Of a DNA stretch of 61,644 bases, positions 52,638 through 60,828 are shown one piece after another. The notes beneath the pieces are model-generated. The model worked only from the letters and a program-made list of their open reading frames with translations, ran no database searches and was not told the origin of the DNA. A program made the translations under genes and the position numbers. Within the stretch, counting starts at the first letter, position 1. Each line of letters starts with the position of its first letter. Source of the stretch: Lachnospiraceae bacterium UBA1721 (GTDB lineage: Bacteria > Bacillota > Clostridia > Lachnospirales > Lachnospiraceae); NCBI GenBank assembly GCA_002317155.1, contig DCIR01000071.1:1-61644 (forward strand), read 5' to 3'.

Positions 52638-54923
52638 ATGAAATTTACAGAAGGTTTTTGGATGACGAGTGAGCGTGCAAAAATCAGCTACGCTTCAGAC
52701 GTTCATTATGTGACAGAGATTCCCGGGGGTATGCGAATTCTTTGTCCGTGCAGAAAAATAAACGGAAGAGGAGATGTGCTCAATCTTCCTACTATTACTT
52801 TGGAATTCAGGGCTGTCGGTAAAAATACAATTGCTGTATCAGCTAGTCACTATCTTGCATATGAATCTCATGAGGCCAGATATGAGCTTAATGAAGAGCA
52901 GGTAGAATATGCGGTTGAGATATGCGAGGATGCAGTATATCTCGCAACCGGAGATGTTACGGTTAAGGTTGACCGCAATAATTTTTCATATTCATTCATG
53001 GTAAATAATGAGGTAATTACCAATTGCGGATTCAGAAATCTTGCGTATGTTCAGTATGACAAGCCGAAGTCAACAATGCTTCCTGCTGACAACTATTTCA
53101 GTGAGAATGGTAAGCCTTATATGGTTAATCAGCTTTCTGTTGCTCCCGGGGAATATATCTACGGTCTTGGCGAGAGATTTACCCCTTTTGTTAAAAATGG
53201 TCAGTCTGTAGAGACCTGGAATGAAGATGGTGGTACTGCTTCACAGGTTTCATATAAGTGCGTACCTTTCTATATGTCAAACAGAGGATACGGTATCTTC
53301 GTAGACAATACAGATAACGTTGAGTTTGAGGTATGCAGTGAGAAGGTAGAAAATGTATCATTCAGCGTTCCAGGCGAGCAGATGAGATATTACTTCATGT
53401 ATGGTCCCAAGCCTGCAGAGGTTATCGAGAACTTTACTGCATTGTCAGGTCGTCCGGCACTTCCTCCTGCGTGGAGCTTTGGTTTGTGGCTTACCACTTC
53501 ATTCACGACAAGCTATGATGAAGCTACCGTAACATCATTTATTGACGGAATGGCTGAAAGAGATATTCCTTTACGAGTGTTCCATTTCGACTGCTATTGG
53601 ATGAAGGAATTCCAGTGGTGTGATTTTGAGTGGGATGAGAGAGTATTCCCTGATGTGGAGGGTATGCTTAAGAGATACCATGACAAGGGACTTAAGCTTT
53701 GTGCATGGATTAACCCTTATATAGCACAGAATTCAGAGTTCTTCCGTGAGGGTGTCGAGAAGGGTTACCTTTTGATGCGTGCGGACGGACATGGTGTAAA
53801 ACAGGTTGATGAATGGGTAGCCGGAATGGGACTGGTTGACTTTACCAACCCTGCGGCAACTAAGTGGTACACCGATAAGCTCAAGACTATTCTTGATATG
53901 GGAATTGATTGTTTTAAGACTGACTTTGGCGAGAGAATTCCTCTTGATGTAAAGTATTTTGACGGATCAGATCCCAAGACCATGCACAACTATTATACAT
54001 ATCTGTATAACAAGGCTGTCTTTGATCTTCTCAAGGAAGTAAAGGGTGAAAATGAGGCATGCCTTTTTGCAAGAAGTGCAACCGCAACCTGTCAGCAGTT
54101 CCCTGTCCATTGGGGCGGCGACTGTAGTGCAAGCTATCCTTCAATGGCTGAGACACTTCGCGGTGGTCTTTCATTTGCAATGAGTGGATTTGCATTCTGG
54201 AGCCATGATATTTCAGGATTTGAGTATACTGCTCCGGCAGATCTATATAAGAGATGGGTAGCATTTGGTCTGTTGTCATCGCATTCAAGACTTCACGGAT
54301 CAACAAGCTACAGAGTACCGTGGTTATTTGATGAGGAGAGCAATGATGTCGTAAGACATTTCACTAAGCTTAAGTGCTCACTTATGCCTTATATCTATGC
54401 CAAGGCTGTTGAGGCTCATGAAAAGGGTACACCGGTTATGCGCCCTATGGTATTTGCATATCCCGATGACCATGCATGTACTTATTTAGATATGCAGTAT
54501 ATGCTTGGTGAGAGTCTGCTTGTGGCACCTGTTTTCAATGAAAAGGGTACAGCGACCTACTATCTTCCCGAAGGAAAGTGGACACATCTTTTATCAGAAA
54601 AGACACAGGAAGGCGGAAAATATTACACGGATACTTATGATTACTTCTCATTGGGACTGTTTGTAGCGCCTAATACTATTCTTGCTATGGGCGGTGACAG
54701 AAATGTTCCCGATTATGAGTATGAGAAGAATGTGGAGCTGCATATTTATGAGCTGGCAAATGGTGCTTCTGCGACCTGTGAGATAGTAAATATGGCAGGA
54801 GAACATGTAAGTACTGTAACTGCGACAAGAAAAGGTAAAGCCATTACGGTATCAATGACTAAGGAGCTTCCTGATGCCAAGATAATTCTTCATATGGAAG
54901 AAAAATGTACTGTGAATGTATAG
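52638..54923 (+). CDS. yicI: Alpha-xylosidase, GH31 (YicI-like)
   Basis: A retaining glycosidase releasing alpha-linked xylose from xyloglucan oligosaccharides such as isoprimeverose. The N-terminal beta-sandwich is followed by a GH31 barrel with nucleophile Asp429 (CFKTDFGERIP) and acid/base Asp495 (HWGGDCSASY), and YicI-type RVFHFDCYWMKEFQWCDFEW, given here as a conserved island. The 761-residue length matches E. coli YicI (772). No signal peptide is seen, so it acts in the cytoplasm on imported oligosaccharides. No transporter gene is adjacent. Confidence 0.94.
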   Translation: MKFTEGFWMTSERAKISYASDVHYVTEIPGGMRILCPCRKINGRGDVLNLPTITLEFRAVGKNTIAVSASHYLAYESHEARYELNEEQVEYAVEICEDAVYLATGDVTVKVDRNNFSYSFMVNNEVITNCGFRNLAYVQYDKPKSTMLPADNYFSENGKPYMVNQLSVAPGEYIYGLGERFTPFVKNGQSVETWNEDGGTASQVSYKCVPFYMSNRGYGIFVDNTDNVEFEVCSEKVENVSFSVPGEQMRYYFMYGPKPAEVIENFTALSGRPALPPAWSFGLWLTTSFTTSYDEATVTSFIDGMAERDIPLRVFHFDCYWMKEFQWCDFEWDERVFPDVEGMLKRYHDKGLKLCAWINPYIAQNSEFFREGVEKGYLLMRADGHGVKQVDEWVAGMGLVDFTNPAATKWYTDKLKTILDMGIDCFKTDFGERIPLDVKYFDGSDPKTMHNYYTYLYNKAVFDLLKEVKGENEACLFARSATATCQQFPVHWGGDCSASYPSMAETLRGGLSFAMSGFAFWSHDISGFEYTAPADLYKRWVAFGLLSSHSRLHGSTSYRVPWLFDEESNDVVRHFTKLKCSLMPYIYAKAVEAHEKGTPVMRPMVFAYPDDHACTYLDMQYMLGESLLVAPVFNEKGTATYYLPEGKWTHLLSEKTQEGGKYYTDTYDYFSLGLFVAPNTILAMGGDRNVPDYEYEKNVELHIYELANGASATCEIVNMAGEHVSTVTATRKGKAITVSMTKELPDAKIILHMEEKCTVNV

Positions 54924-54941
54924 TGTAAGGCGGAGACTATT

Positions 54942-55409
54942 ATGATTAGAAGAGCAGAGGTTAGGGATATTCCCGGAATCAATAAGCTGCTTGGGCAGGT
55001 TCTTTTGGTTCATCACAATGGAAGACCGGATCTTTTTAAGGAGAAGGGTCAGAAATATACTGAACAGGAGCTGGTTGATTTAATCAATAAAACCATCGAT
55101 CCTATTTTTGTATATGAATCAGAGGAAGGTGAAATCCTCGGACACTGTTTTTGCCAGACAATCAACAAACCGGAAGGTCCCAGCTGCTATGCATGTAAAT
55201 CGCTTTATATCGATGATTTGTGTATTGATGAAAATGTGCGTGGACAGCATGTTGGCAAAGAGATGTATGATTATGTCAAAAAATTTGCCAAGGATAACGG
55301 TTACTACAATCTGACTCTTCACGCATGGGAGTGTAATCCCAATGCAGTTGGATTTTACAGTCATATTGGTATGCAGATTCAGCAGTATACTATGGAAGAG
55401 GTCCTTTAG
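54942..55409 (+). CDS. GNAT family N-acetyltransferase
   Basis: 155 residues. MIRRAEVRDIPGINKLLGQV opens the fold, IDDLCIDENVRGQHVGKEMY carries motif A (RGQHVG), and NPNAVGFYSHIGM is motif B. It starts 18 bp after the alpha-xylosidase gene and is probably co-transcribed. The substrate is unknown, and it is only distantly similar to the GNAT protein at 49.5 kb. Confidence 0.88.
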   Translation: MIRRAEVRDIPGINKLLGQVLLVHHNGRPDLFKEKGQKYTEQELVDLINKTIDPIFVYESEEGEILGHCFCQTINKPEGPSCYACKSLYIDDLCIDENVRGQHVGKEMYDYVKKFAKDNGYYNLTLHAWECNPNAVGFYSHIGMQIQQYTMEEVL

Positions 55410-55474
55410 TTGACTAAAATGCCGGAATGCTCGGCAGTGAAAATATACTTTTTCGATGAAAGAGAGTACTAAAA

Positions 55475-56248
55475 ATGATAGCAATTAATTATATTGGTCA
55501 GTGCGGATTTGTTATTTTTAATGATAAGGTAGCTTTTGCAGTTGACCCTGTGTTGAATGATTTGTTGGATGATAACGGTAAGTCTATCAGAAATTACCCC
55601 CCGGTTCTTTCTTATGAGGAGTTGGAGGCAGATTATATTTTCTGTACACATGACCATATTGACCATATGGCGAAGGAGACTCTTACAGAGGTTGCCAAAA
55701 TTGATGAAACAACTAAGTTCATTGTCCCCGCAGGATGTGTAGAAGAGGTTGTAGGATGGGGAATTCCCGCAGAACGTGTTATGGGAATTTCTGCAGGAGA
55801 GACTTTGAAGCTGGATATCGGTAAGCTTAAGGTGACAGGTTTTTCTGCAGCACATCCCGTTCATCAGGTAGATGAAAATGGCAAGGACCACAATTTGGTA
55901 TACTGTTTCGAACTGGAAGACAAGAAGCTGGTTCATCTCGGAGATACTTATTTGACAGAACAGCTTGAGAAGGATCTTAGAAGTGTGGGTCATGTGGATG
56001 TTCTTTTCCCTCCCATCAATGGAAGAGACGAGGAGCGTGAAGCTAAGGGTATCATCGGAAATCTTTCTGTCGAGGAAGCTGCGCAGTTGTCTGATAAGCT
56101 GAGAGTAGATTTGGCTATTCCCACACACTTTGACATGGTGGCAGGCAATACCGCCAATCCGTTTGATTTTGCAGAGTGTCTTTGGAAGCTTAATCAGGAA
56201 AATAAGTGTTGGATACCTACCTTGAGAGAACAGTACGTGGTTATGTAA
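55475..56248 (+). CDS. Metallo-beta-lactamase-fold hydrolase, UlaG-like
   Basis: 257 residues with the metal motif CTHDHIDHM (HxHxDH) near residues 58-66, a second His in SAAHPVHQ, Asp in VHLGDTYLTE and a late IPTHFDM. The pattern is that of the L-ascorbate-6-phosphate lactonase (UlaG) group of the fold. The natural substrate is not determinable; no ascorbate PTS genes are nearby. It is followed by a strong terminator. Confidence 0.85.
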   Translation: MIAINYIGQCGFVIFNDKVAFAVDPVLNDLLDDNGKSIRNYPPVLSYEELEADYIFCTHDHIDHMAKETLTEVAKIDETTKFIVPAGCVEEVVGWGIPAERVMGISAGETLKLDIGKLKVTGFSAAHPVHQVDENGKDHNLVYCFELEDKKLVHLGDTYLTEQLEKDLRSVGHVDVLFPPINGRDEEREAKGIIGNLSVEEAAQLSDKLRVDLAIPTHFDMVAGNTANPFDFAECLWKLNQENKCWIPTLREQYVVM

Positions 56249-56270
56249 TCAGAACACATATATTTTATCG

Positions 56271-56323
56271 ATGTCCGGAATTGATCAATGAATTGAGCTT
56301 TGATTAATACCGGACATTTTTTT
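56271..56323 (+). terminator. Terminator after the MBL-fold gene
   Basis: TGTCCGGAATTGATCAA pairs with TTGATTAATACCGGACA, with two mismatches, followed by a T-run. Confidence 0.88.
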
Positions 56324-56412
56324 AGATAAGGTTTTTACTCATTTTATCAAGAGAAGCGGATATAGGCCTTGTATAATAAGCTTACGATATCGAAATGGAA
56401 AGGACACAGAGT

Positions 56413-57240
56413 ATGGATAATCTTCAGTTGTTGATAGAGGCTATGGATTATATAGAGAATAATCTTACAGAGAACATGAAGACAGATGACATAGCTAATC
56501 ATCTGTATTGCTCGAAGTCCACTATTGAAAAGCTTTTCAAGTATGTTAACAACGTAAGCATTAGGGATTATATCATCCGAAGACGAATGAGTATGGCAGC
56601 TCGAGAAATTGCTCGCTTCCCGGAAAAATCACTGCTGGACATAGGTGTTCAGTACGGATACGGAAGCAATGAGGCTTTTACCAGAGCATTTGAAAGTGTT
56701 TGGCAGACATCACCTTCGGAATTTAGAAAAAATCCCGCAGATTATGAATTGTTTCCCGGCTATAAGTTAGATCGGGAACTTATGGAGGACATAAATATGA
56801 GCGGAAAAAAGAAGGTTGATATCAGTGAATTATATGATTGCTTCAGAGAAAGAAGAGGCTGCTATTTTGTAGTAGGAGATATTCGCAGCCTGGTTCCCAT
56901 CAATGATATTTCAATTAAGGCAGGAGATCTTGCAATTATTACTGCTATGAAGCGTATGGAAAATGCAGCCGGAGAAGAGGATATTCTGTTCCGTATCGGC
57001 GGAGATGAGTTTGTAATCCTCACCAATTCTTCAGACGCAGCTTATGCAGAAGGTGTATGCAAGGAGATTCTCAGTCATAACGGCGAGTACATTGTATGGG
57101 AAGGACGCGAGATTCCCATGAGTATGTATGCAAAGGCCGTATGCTATGAGGGAAGCGGTTGCCTCAGATATTCCGAGCTTTTTACAAAGCTTCAGAATGA
57201 GATTAGTGGAGAGTTTAAGAGAATATCAGAAGAGCAGTAG
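56413..57240 (+). CDS. AraC-type HTH fused to a GGDEF domain
   Basis: 275 residues. The N-terminal about 105 residues are an AraC/XylS double helix-turn-helix (DDIANHLYCSKSTIEKLFKY, then NEAFTRAFESVWQTSPSEFR). The C-terminal about 150 residues are a compact GGDEF (diguanylate cyclase) domain: the metal-site D in VGDIRSLVPIND, intact RIGGDEF (about residues 196-200), and a degenerate I-site (GEED in place of RxxD). The distance from the first Asp to GGDEF (about 40 residues) is normal. I placed the start at 56413, preceded by GGAAAGGA; an ATG at 56395 lacks a ribosome site. It is probably a one-component regulator that makes or senses a cyclic dinucleotide. Confidence 0.85.
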   Translation: MDNLQLLIEAMDYIENNLTENMKTDDIANHLYCSKSTIEKLFKYVNNVSIRDYIIRRRMSMAAREIARFPEKSLLDIGVQYGYGSNEAFTRAFESVWQTSPSEFRKNPADYELFPGYKLDRELMEDINMSGKKKVDISELYDCFRERRGCYFVVGDIRSLVPINDISIKAGDLAIITAMKRMENAAGEEDILFRIGGDEFVILTNSSDAAYAEGVCKEILSHNGEYIVWEGREIPMSMYAKAVCYEGSGCLRYSELFTKLQNEISGEFKRISEEQ

Positions 57241-57330
57241 GTGGCATAATAAAGCATTATTTGATTAGTAACATCTATCTGTGTGTGATTTAATTACCAT
57301 TGTGGTGAGTATGCCACATGGAGGTCAGTA

Positions 57331-58401
57331 ATGAGAAATAAGTTCATAGCAATATCGATTGCAATGATGACAGCATTTTTATGTGCTTGCGGAAATAATA
57401 CACAGGGGGATGAAACCGTGGAAAATAATACAGTTAATGAGACTACCGAGACAGGAATGAGCGAGGAAGATATGAGCATGTTTGCAAGTGGAATTGCAAC
57501 AGATGACTCAGAGGGGACAGATGCAGAGGAAAGTCCGGAGACTGCAGATAGCGAAGAGATAGTTCTCAATAACGAGATTGAGGAGACCTGTCCTTCTTCA
57601 GTGACCACACGTCGTGCGGGAGTTGATTACAGTGATTATACCCATGGAACTTATTATTCTGAGACCTGCGGAATGGAGAGAGGCTACAGCATTATTCTTC
57701 CGGGTGATTACAGTGAAGACAAGCAGTATCCGGTACTTTATCTCCTGCATGGTATTTTTGGAAATGAGTATTCATTTTCAAGTGACTCAAACAATAAGAT
57801 TAGAGAAATCGTAGCAAATATGGCTGCAGACGGACTCATTGAGGAGACTATAGTTGTATGTCCCAATATGTATGCGGCAACTGATGCGAGCCAGCAGCCT
57901 GCATTTAATGCAGAAGCGTGCCTTCCCTATGATAACTTTATCAATGATTTGGTAAATGATCTCATGCCTTATATCGAGAGCAATTATTCGGTTCTCACCG
58001 GAAGAGAAAATACCTATCTTGCAGGTTTTTCAATGGGTGGACGTGAGACAATCTATATCACTCTGCAGAGACCTGAGCTCTTCGGATATGTGTGCGCGAT
58101 ATCTGCGGCACCCGGAATAGTACCTACTACAGACGGATTTATGACTCATCCCGGACAGATGACTGAGCCTGAGATGAAGTTTGCCGAGGATGCTGTAGAA
58201 CCTAATGTGTTCATTATCTGCTGCGGAACCAACGATTCGGTTGTAGGCAAGTATCCTTTGTCGTATCACGAGCTGCTTGAAACTAATGGCTCAGAGCACA
58301 TTTGGTATGAAATCAGCGGAGCAGATCATGATAATAACGCTATCAAGAGCGGACTCTATAATTTGTTCAAACAGATTGCTTATGACAAGGCTAACGACTA
58401 A
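57331..58401 (+). CDS. Lipoprotein esterase, CE1/esterase D-like alpha/beta hydrolase
   Basis: 356 residues. The signal peptide ends with a lipobox (FLCAC, lipidated Cys20), followed by about 70 acidic, Thr/Glu-rich linker residues. The alpha/beta hydrolase has LYLLHGIFGNE (oxyanion region), nucleophile Ser234 in GFSMGG, and His333 in GADHDNN. The esterase family includes feruloyl and acetyl-xylan esterases, so a role in plant-polysaccharide de-esterification at the cell surface is plausible. It is not adjacent to other CAZyme genes. Confidence 0.88.
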   Translation: MRNKFIAISIAMMTAFLCACGNNTQGDETVENNTVNETTETGMSEEDMSMFASGIATDDSEGTDAEESPETADSEEIVLNNEIEETCPSSVTTRRAGVDYSDYTHGTYYSETCGMERGYSIILPGDYSEDKQYPVLYLLHGIFGNEYSFSSDSNNKIREIVANMAADGLIEETIVVCPNMYAATDASQQPAFNAEACLPYDNFINDLVNDLMPYIESNYSVLTGRENTYLAGFSMGGRETIYITLQRPELFGYVCAISAAPGIVPTTDGFMTHPGQMTEPEMKFAEDAVEPNVFIICCGTNDSVVGKYPLSYHELLETNGSEHIWYEISGADHDNNAIKSGLYNLFKQIAYDKAND

Positions 58402-58505
58402 TTTGTAATGCAGAATGATAAGGCAAACAGTTGATTCGTAATACAAAAGAAAATCTATTGTAAAAGTTGGGATTAATACTAATTACAAATAGTATATGAA
58501 AATGC

Positions 58506-58545
58506 TGGCGGGAGGTCCAAGGTAATGGATTTCCCGCCATTGTTA
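58506..58545 (+). terminator. Hairpin terminator after the esterase
   Basis: TGGCGGGA (58506-58513) pairs with TCCCGCCA (58532-58539), and the inner AGGTCCA/TGGATTT extends the stem. The following T content is modest. Confidence 0.7.
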
Positions 58546-58626
58546 TGTACGATTATAGCGATATAAGACGGCAATATATGGTAAAATATATGTAATACTG
58601 TTCATTAATTTGAATGTGAGGACTAT

Positions 58627-60828
58627 ATGAAGGATTTTCTTCCAATCACAAAAGAAGATATGATAAAGCGTGGCTGGACTCAGCCGGATTTTGTATTCGT
58701 AATAGGCGATGCTTATGTAGATCATTCATCGTTTGGTCCGGCAATAATCAGCCGAGTATTGGAATCACATGGTTATAAGGTGGCTATTATTTCACAGCCC
58801 GATTGGACTGATGATGAGAGTATTACCACCTTCGGAGAACCCCGACTGGGATTTTTGGTATGTGCCGGAAATATGGATTCCATGGTCAATCATTACAGTG
58901 TCAGCAAAAAGCGCAGAAGTGCTGATGCATATACACCCGGAGGAGTAATCGGCAAGCGTCCCGACTATGCGACCATAGTGTATTGCAATCTGATCAAGAG
59001 AAAGTATAAGAATTCTCCTATAATGATTGGAGGTATCGAGGCAAGTCTCAGAAGACTCGGTCATTACGATTACTGGTCTAATAAAATGAAGCGTTCCATC
59101 CTGATGGATTCGGGTGCAGACCTTTTGATGTATGGAATGGGTGAGCTGGCTTGTGTAGCCATAGCAGATGCACTTGATAGCGGAATAGCAGTTCAGGATA
59201 TCACATATGTACCGGGAACTGTATATAAAGCTAAGGATGTGAGCGGTGTCGTTGCCGGTGAGAGTGGAAAAAAAGGAATCGTTCTTCCGGATTTTGACGA
59301 GATTTCTTCTGACAGAAAAGCGTATGCGAGAAGCTTTTTTGTACAGTATCAGAATACAGATTTTTATTCTGCATGTCCGCTGATAGAAAAGTATGGGGAA
59401 AAGAGATATGTGGTTCAGAATCCTCCTTCAAGACCACTCACTACACAGGAATTTGATGATGTATATGAGCTTCCGTATATGAATGCCTATCATCCCAGTT
59501 ATGAGGCGGCTGGAGGAATCCCTGCAATTTCAGAGATTAAGTTTTCACTTACTAGTAACAGAGGATGTTTCGGAGGATGTAGCTTCTGCGCATTAACTTT
59601 CCATCAGGGAAGAGTATTGCAGGTACGCAGTCACGAGTCACTGATTCGTGAGGCTGAGAATATGACTAAGGATCCTGATTTTAAGGGATATATACATGAT
59701 GTAGGCGGACCCACAGCGAACTTTAGACGTCCTGCCTGTGATAAGCAATTTAAGTATGGTGCTTGTACCAATAAGCAGTGTCTCTATCCGGATGTCTGCA
59801 AAAATATGAAGGTAGATCACTCGGATTATGTGGCTCTTCTTCGTAAGCTGCGTAAGATTCCCGGAGTGAAAAAGGTATTCGTACGTTCGGGAATAAGATA
59901 TGACTACCTGATGGCTGATAAGGATGATACGTTCCTCGAGGAGCTGTGCAAATATCATGTCAGCGGTCAGTTAAGAGTAGCGCCTGAGCATGTTACGGAT
60001 CATGTGCTTGATCTTATGGGAAAACCCAGAGCGCAGGTATATGAGAAATTTGTAGATAAATTTAAGAGAGTAAATGACAGATTAGGGCTTAAGCAGTATG
60101 TGGTTCCCTATTTGATTTCATCACATCCGGGCTCAGACTTAAAGGATGCAATTGCGTTGGCAGAGAGTATTCGTGATATGGGTTACATGCCTGAGCAGGT
60201 GCAGGATTTTTACCCCACACCGTCTACTATATCTACCTGCATGTATTACTGTGGGGTGGATCCGCGCAACATGAAACCGGTTAATGTAACGGTTAATCCA
60301 CATGAGAAAGCAATGCAGCGTGCCTTGATTCAGTACCGCCGTCCTGAGAATTATGATTTGGTAAAGGAGGCACTGATCAAGGAGGGGCGTGAAGACCTGA
60401 TTGGCTTCGGACCGAACTGTCTGATACCACCCAGAAAGATGGGTGGAAAGCATGTAACCGGTAAGAATGCAGGTGGCGCAAGCAAAAATACAGATGGTGC
60501 CGGCAGGAATACAGGCGGAAAGCAAAATGCTTCAAGTAAGAATAATAGCTTCAATAAATCGGAGAAAAAGATAAATGGCAAATCACAAGCAAACGCTTCA
60601 AGAGAGAATAATGGAAAAAATGTCAAAGGGTCAGCTCCCGGAAGCAGAGGAAAAGACCAAGGTTTCAAGAACGACAGGGGAAAAGACCAAGGCATCAAGA
60701 GCGGTAGAGGCAAAGGACAAGAATTCCAAGTTGGAAAGCAAAAAGGGCAGGAATTCCAAGGCGGATCAAGGGGCAAAGAGATCAGAGTACAAGGAAAGAA
60801 CTCAAGGTCAGGCAAGGGTAAACGATAA
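58627..60828 (+). CDS. YgiQ family radical SAM protein with extended basic tail
   Basis: 733 residues. The N-terminal B12-binding-like region (about 1-290) is followed by the radical SAM core with cluster cysteines C314, C318, C321 (NRGCFGGCSFCALTFHQGR). The late YgiQ block is FYPTPSTISTCMYY. The radical chemistry of the family is unassigned. Beyond about residue 600, the tail is repetitive and Gly/Lys/Asn-rich (GKNAGG, GGKQNASSKN, GRGKGQEF) and basic. It overlaps the following rlmD-like frame by about 254 nt if that gene starts at 60575. Confidence 0.92.
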   Translation: MKDFLPITKEDMIKRGWTQPDFVFVIGDAYVDHSSFGPAIISRVLESHGYKVAIISQPDWTDDESITTFGEPRLGFLVCAGNMDSMVNHYSVSKKRRSADAYTPGGVIGKRPDYATIVYCNLIKRKYKNSPIMIGGIEASLRRLGHYDYWSNKMKRSILMDSGADLLMYGMGELACVAIADALDSGIAVQDITYVPGTVYKAKDVSGVVAGESGKKGIVLPDFDEISSDRKAYARSFFVQYQNTDFYSACPLIEKYGEKRYVVQNPPSRPLTTQEFDDVYELPYMNAYHPSYEAAGGIPAISEIKFSLTSNRGCFGGCSFCALTFHQGRVLQVRSHESLIREAENMTKDPDFKGYIHDVGGPTANFRRPACDKQFKYGACTNKQCLYPDVCKNMKVDHSDYVALLRKLRKIPGVKKVFVRSGIRYDYLMADKDDTFLEELCKYHVSGQLRVAPEHVTDHVLDLMGKPRAQVYEKFVDKFKRVNDRLGLKQYVVPYLISSHPGSDLKDAIALAESIRDMGYMPEQVQDFYPTPSTISTCMYYCGVDPRNMKPVNVTVNPHEKAMQRALIQYRRPENYDLVKEALIKEGREDLIGFGPNCLIPPRKMGGKHVTGKNAGGASKNTDGAGRNTGGKQNASSKNNSFNKSEKKINGKSQANASRENNGKNVKGSAPGSRGKDQGFKNDRGKDQGIKSGRGKGQEFQVGKQKGQEFQGGSRGKEIRVQGKNSRSGKGKR

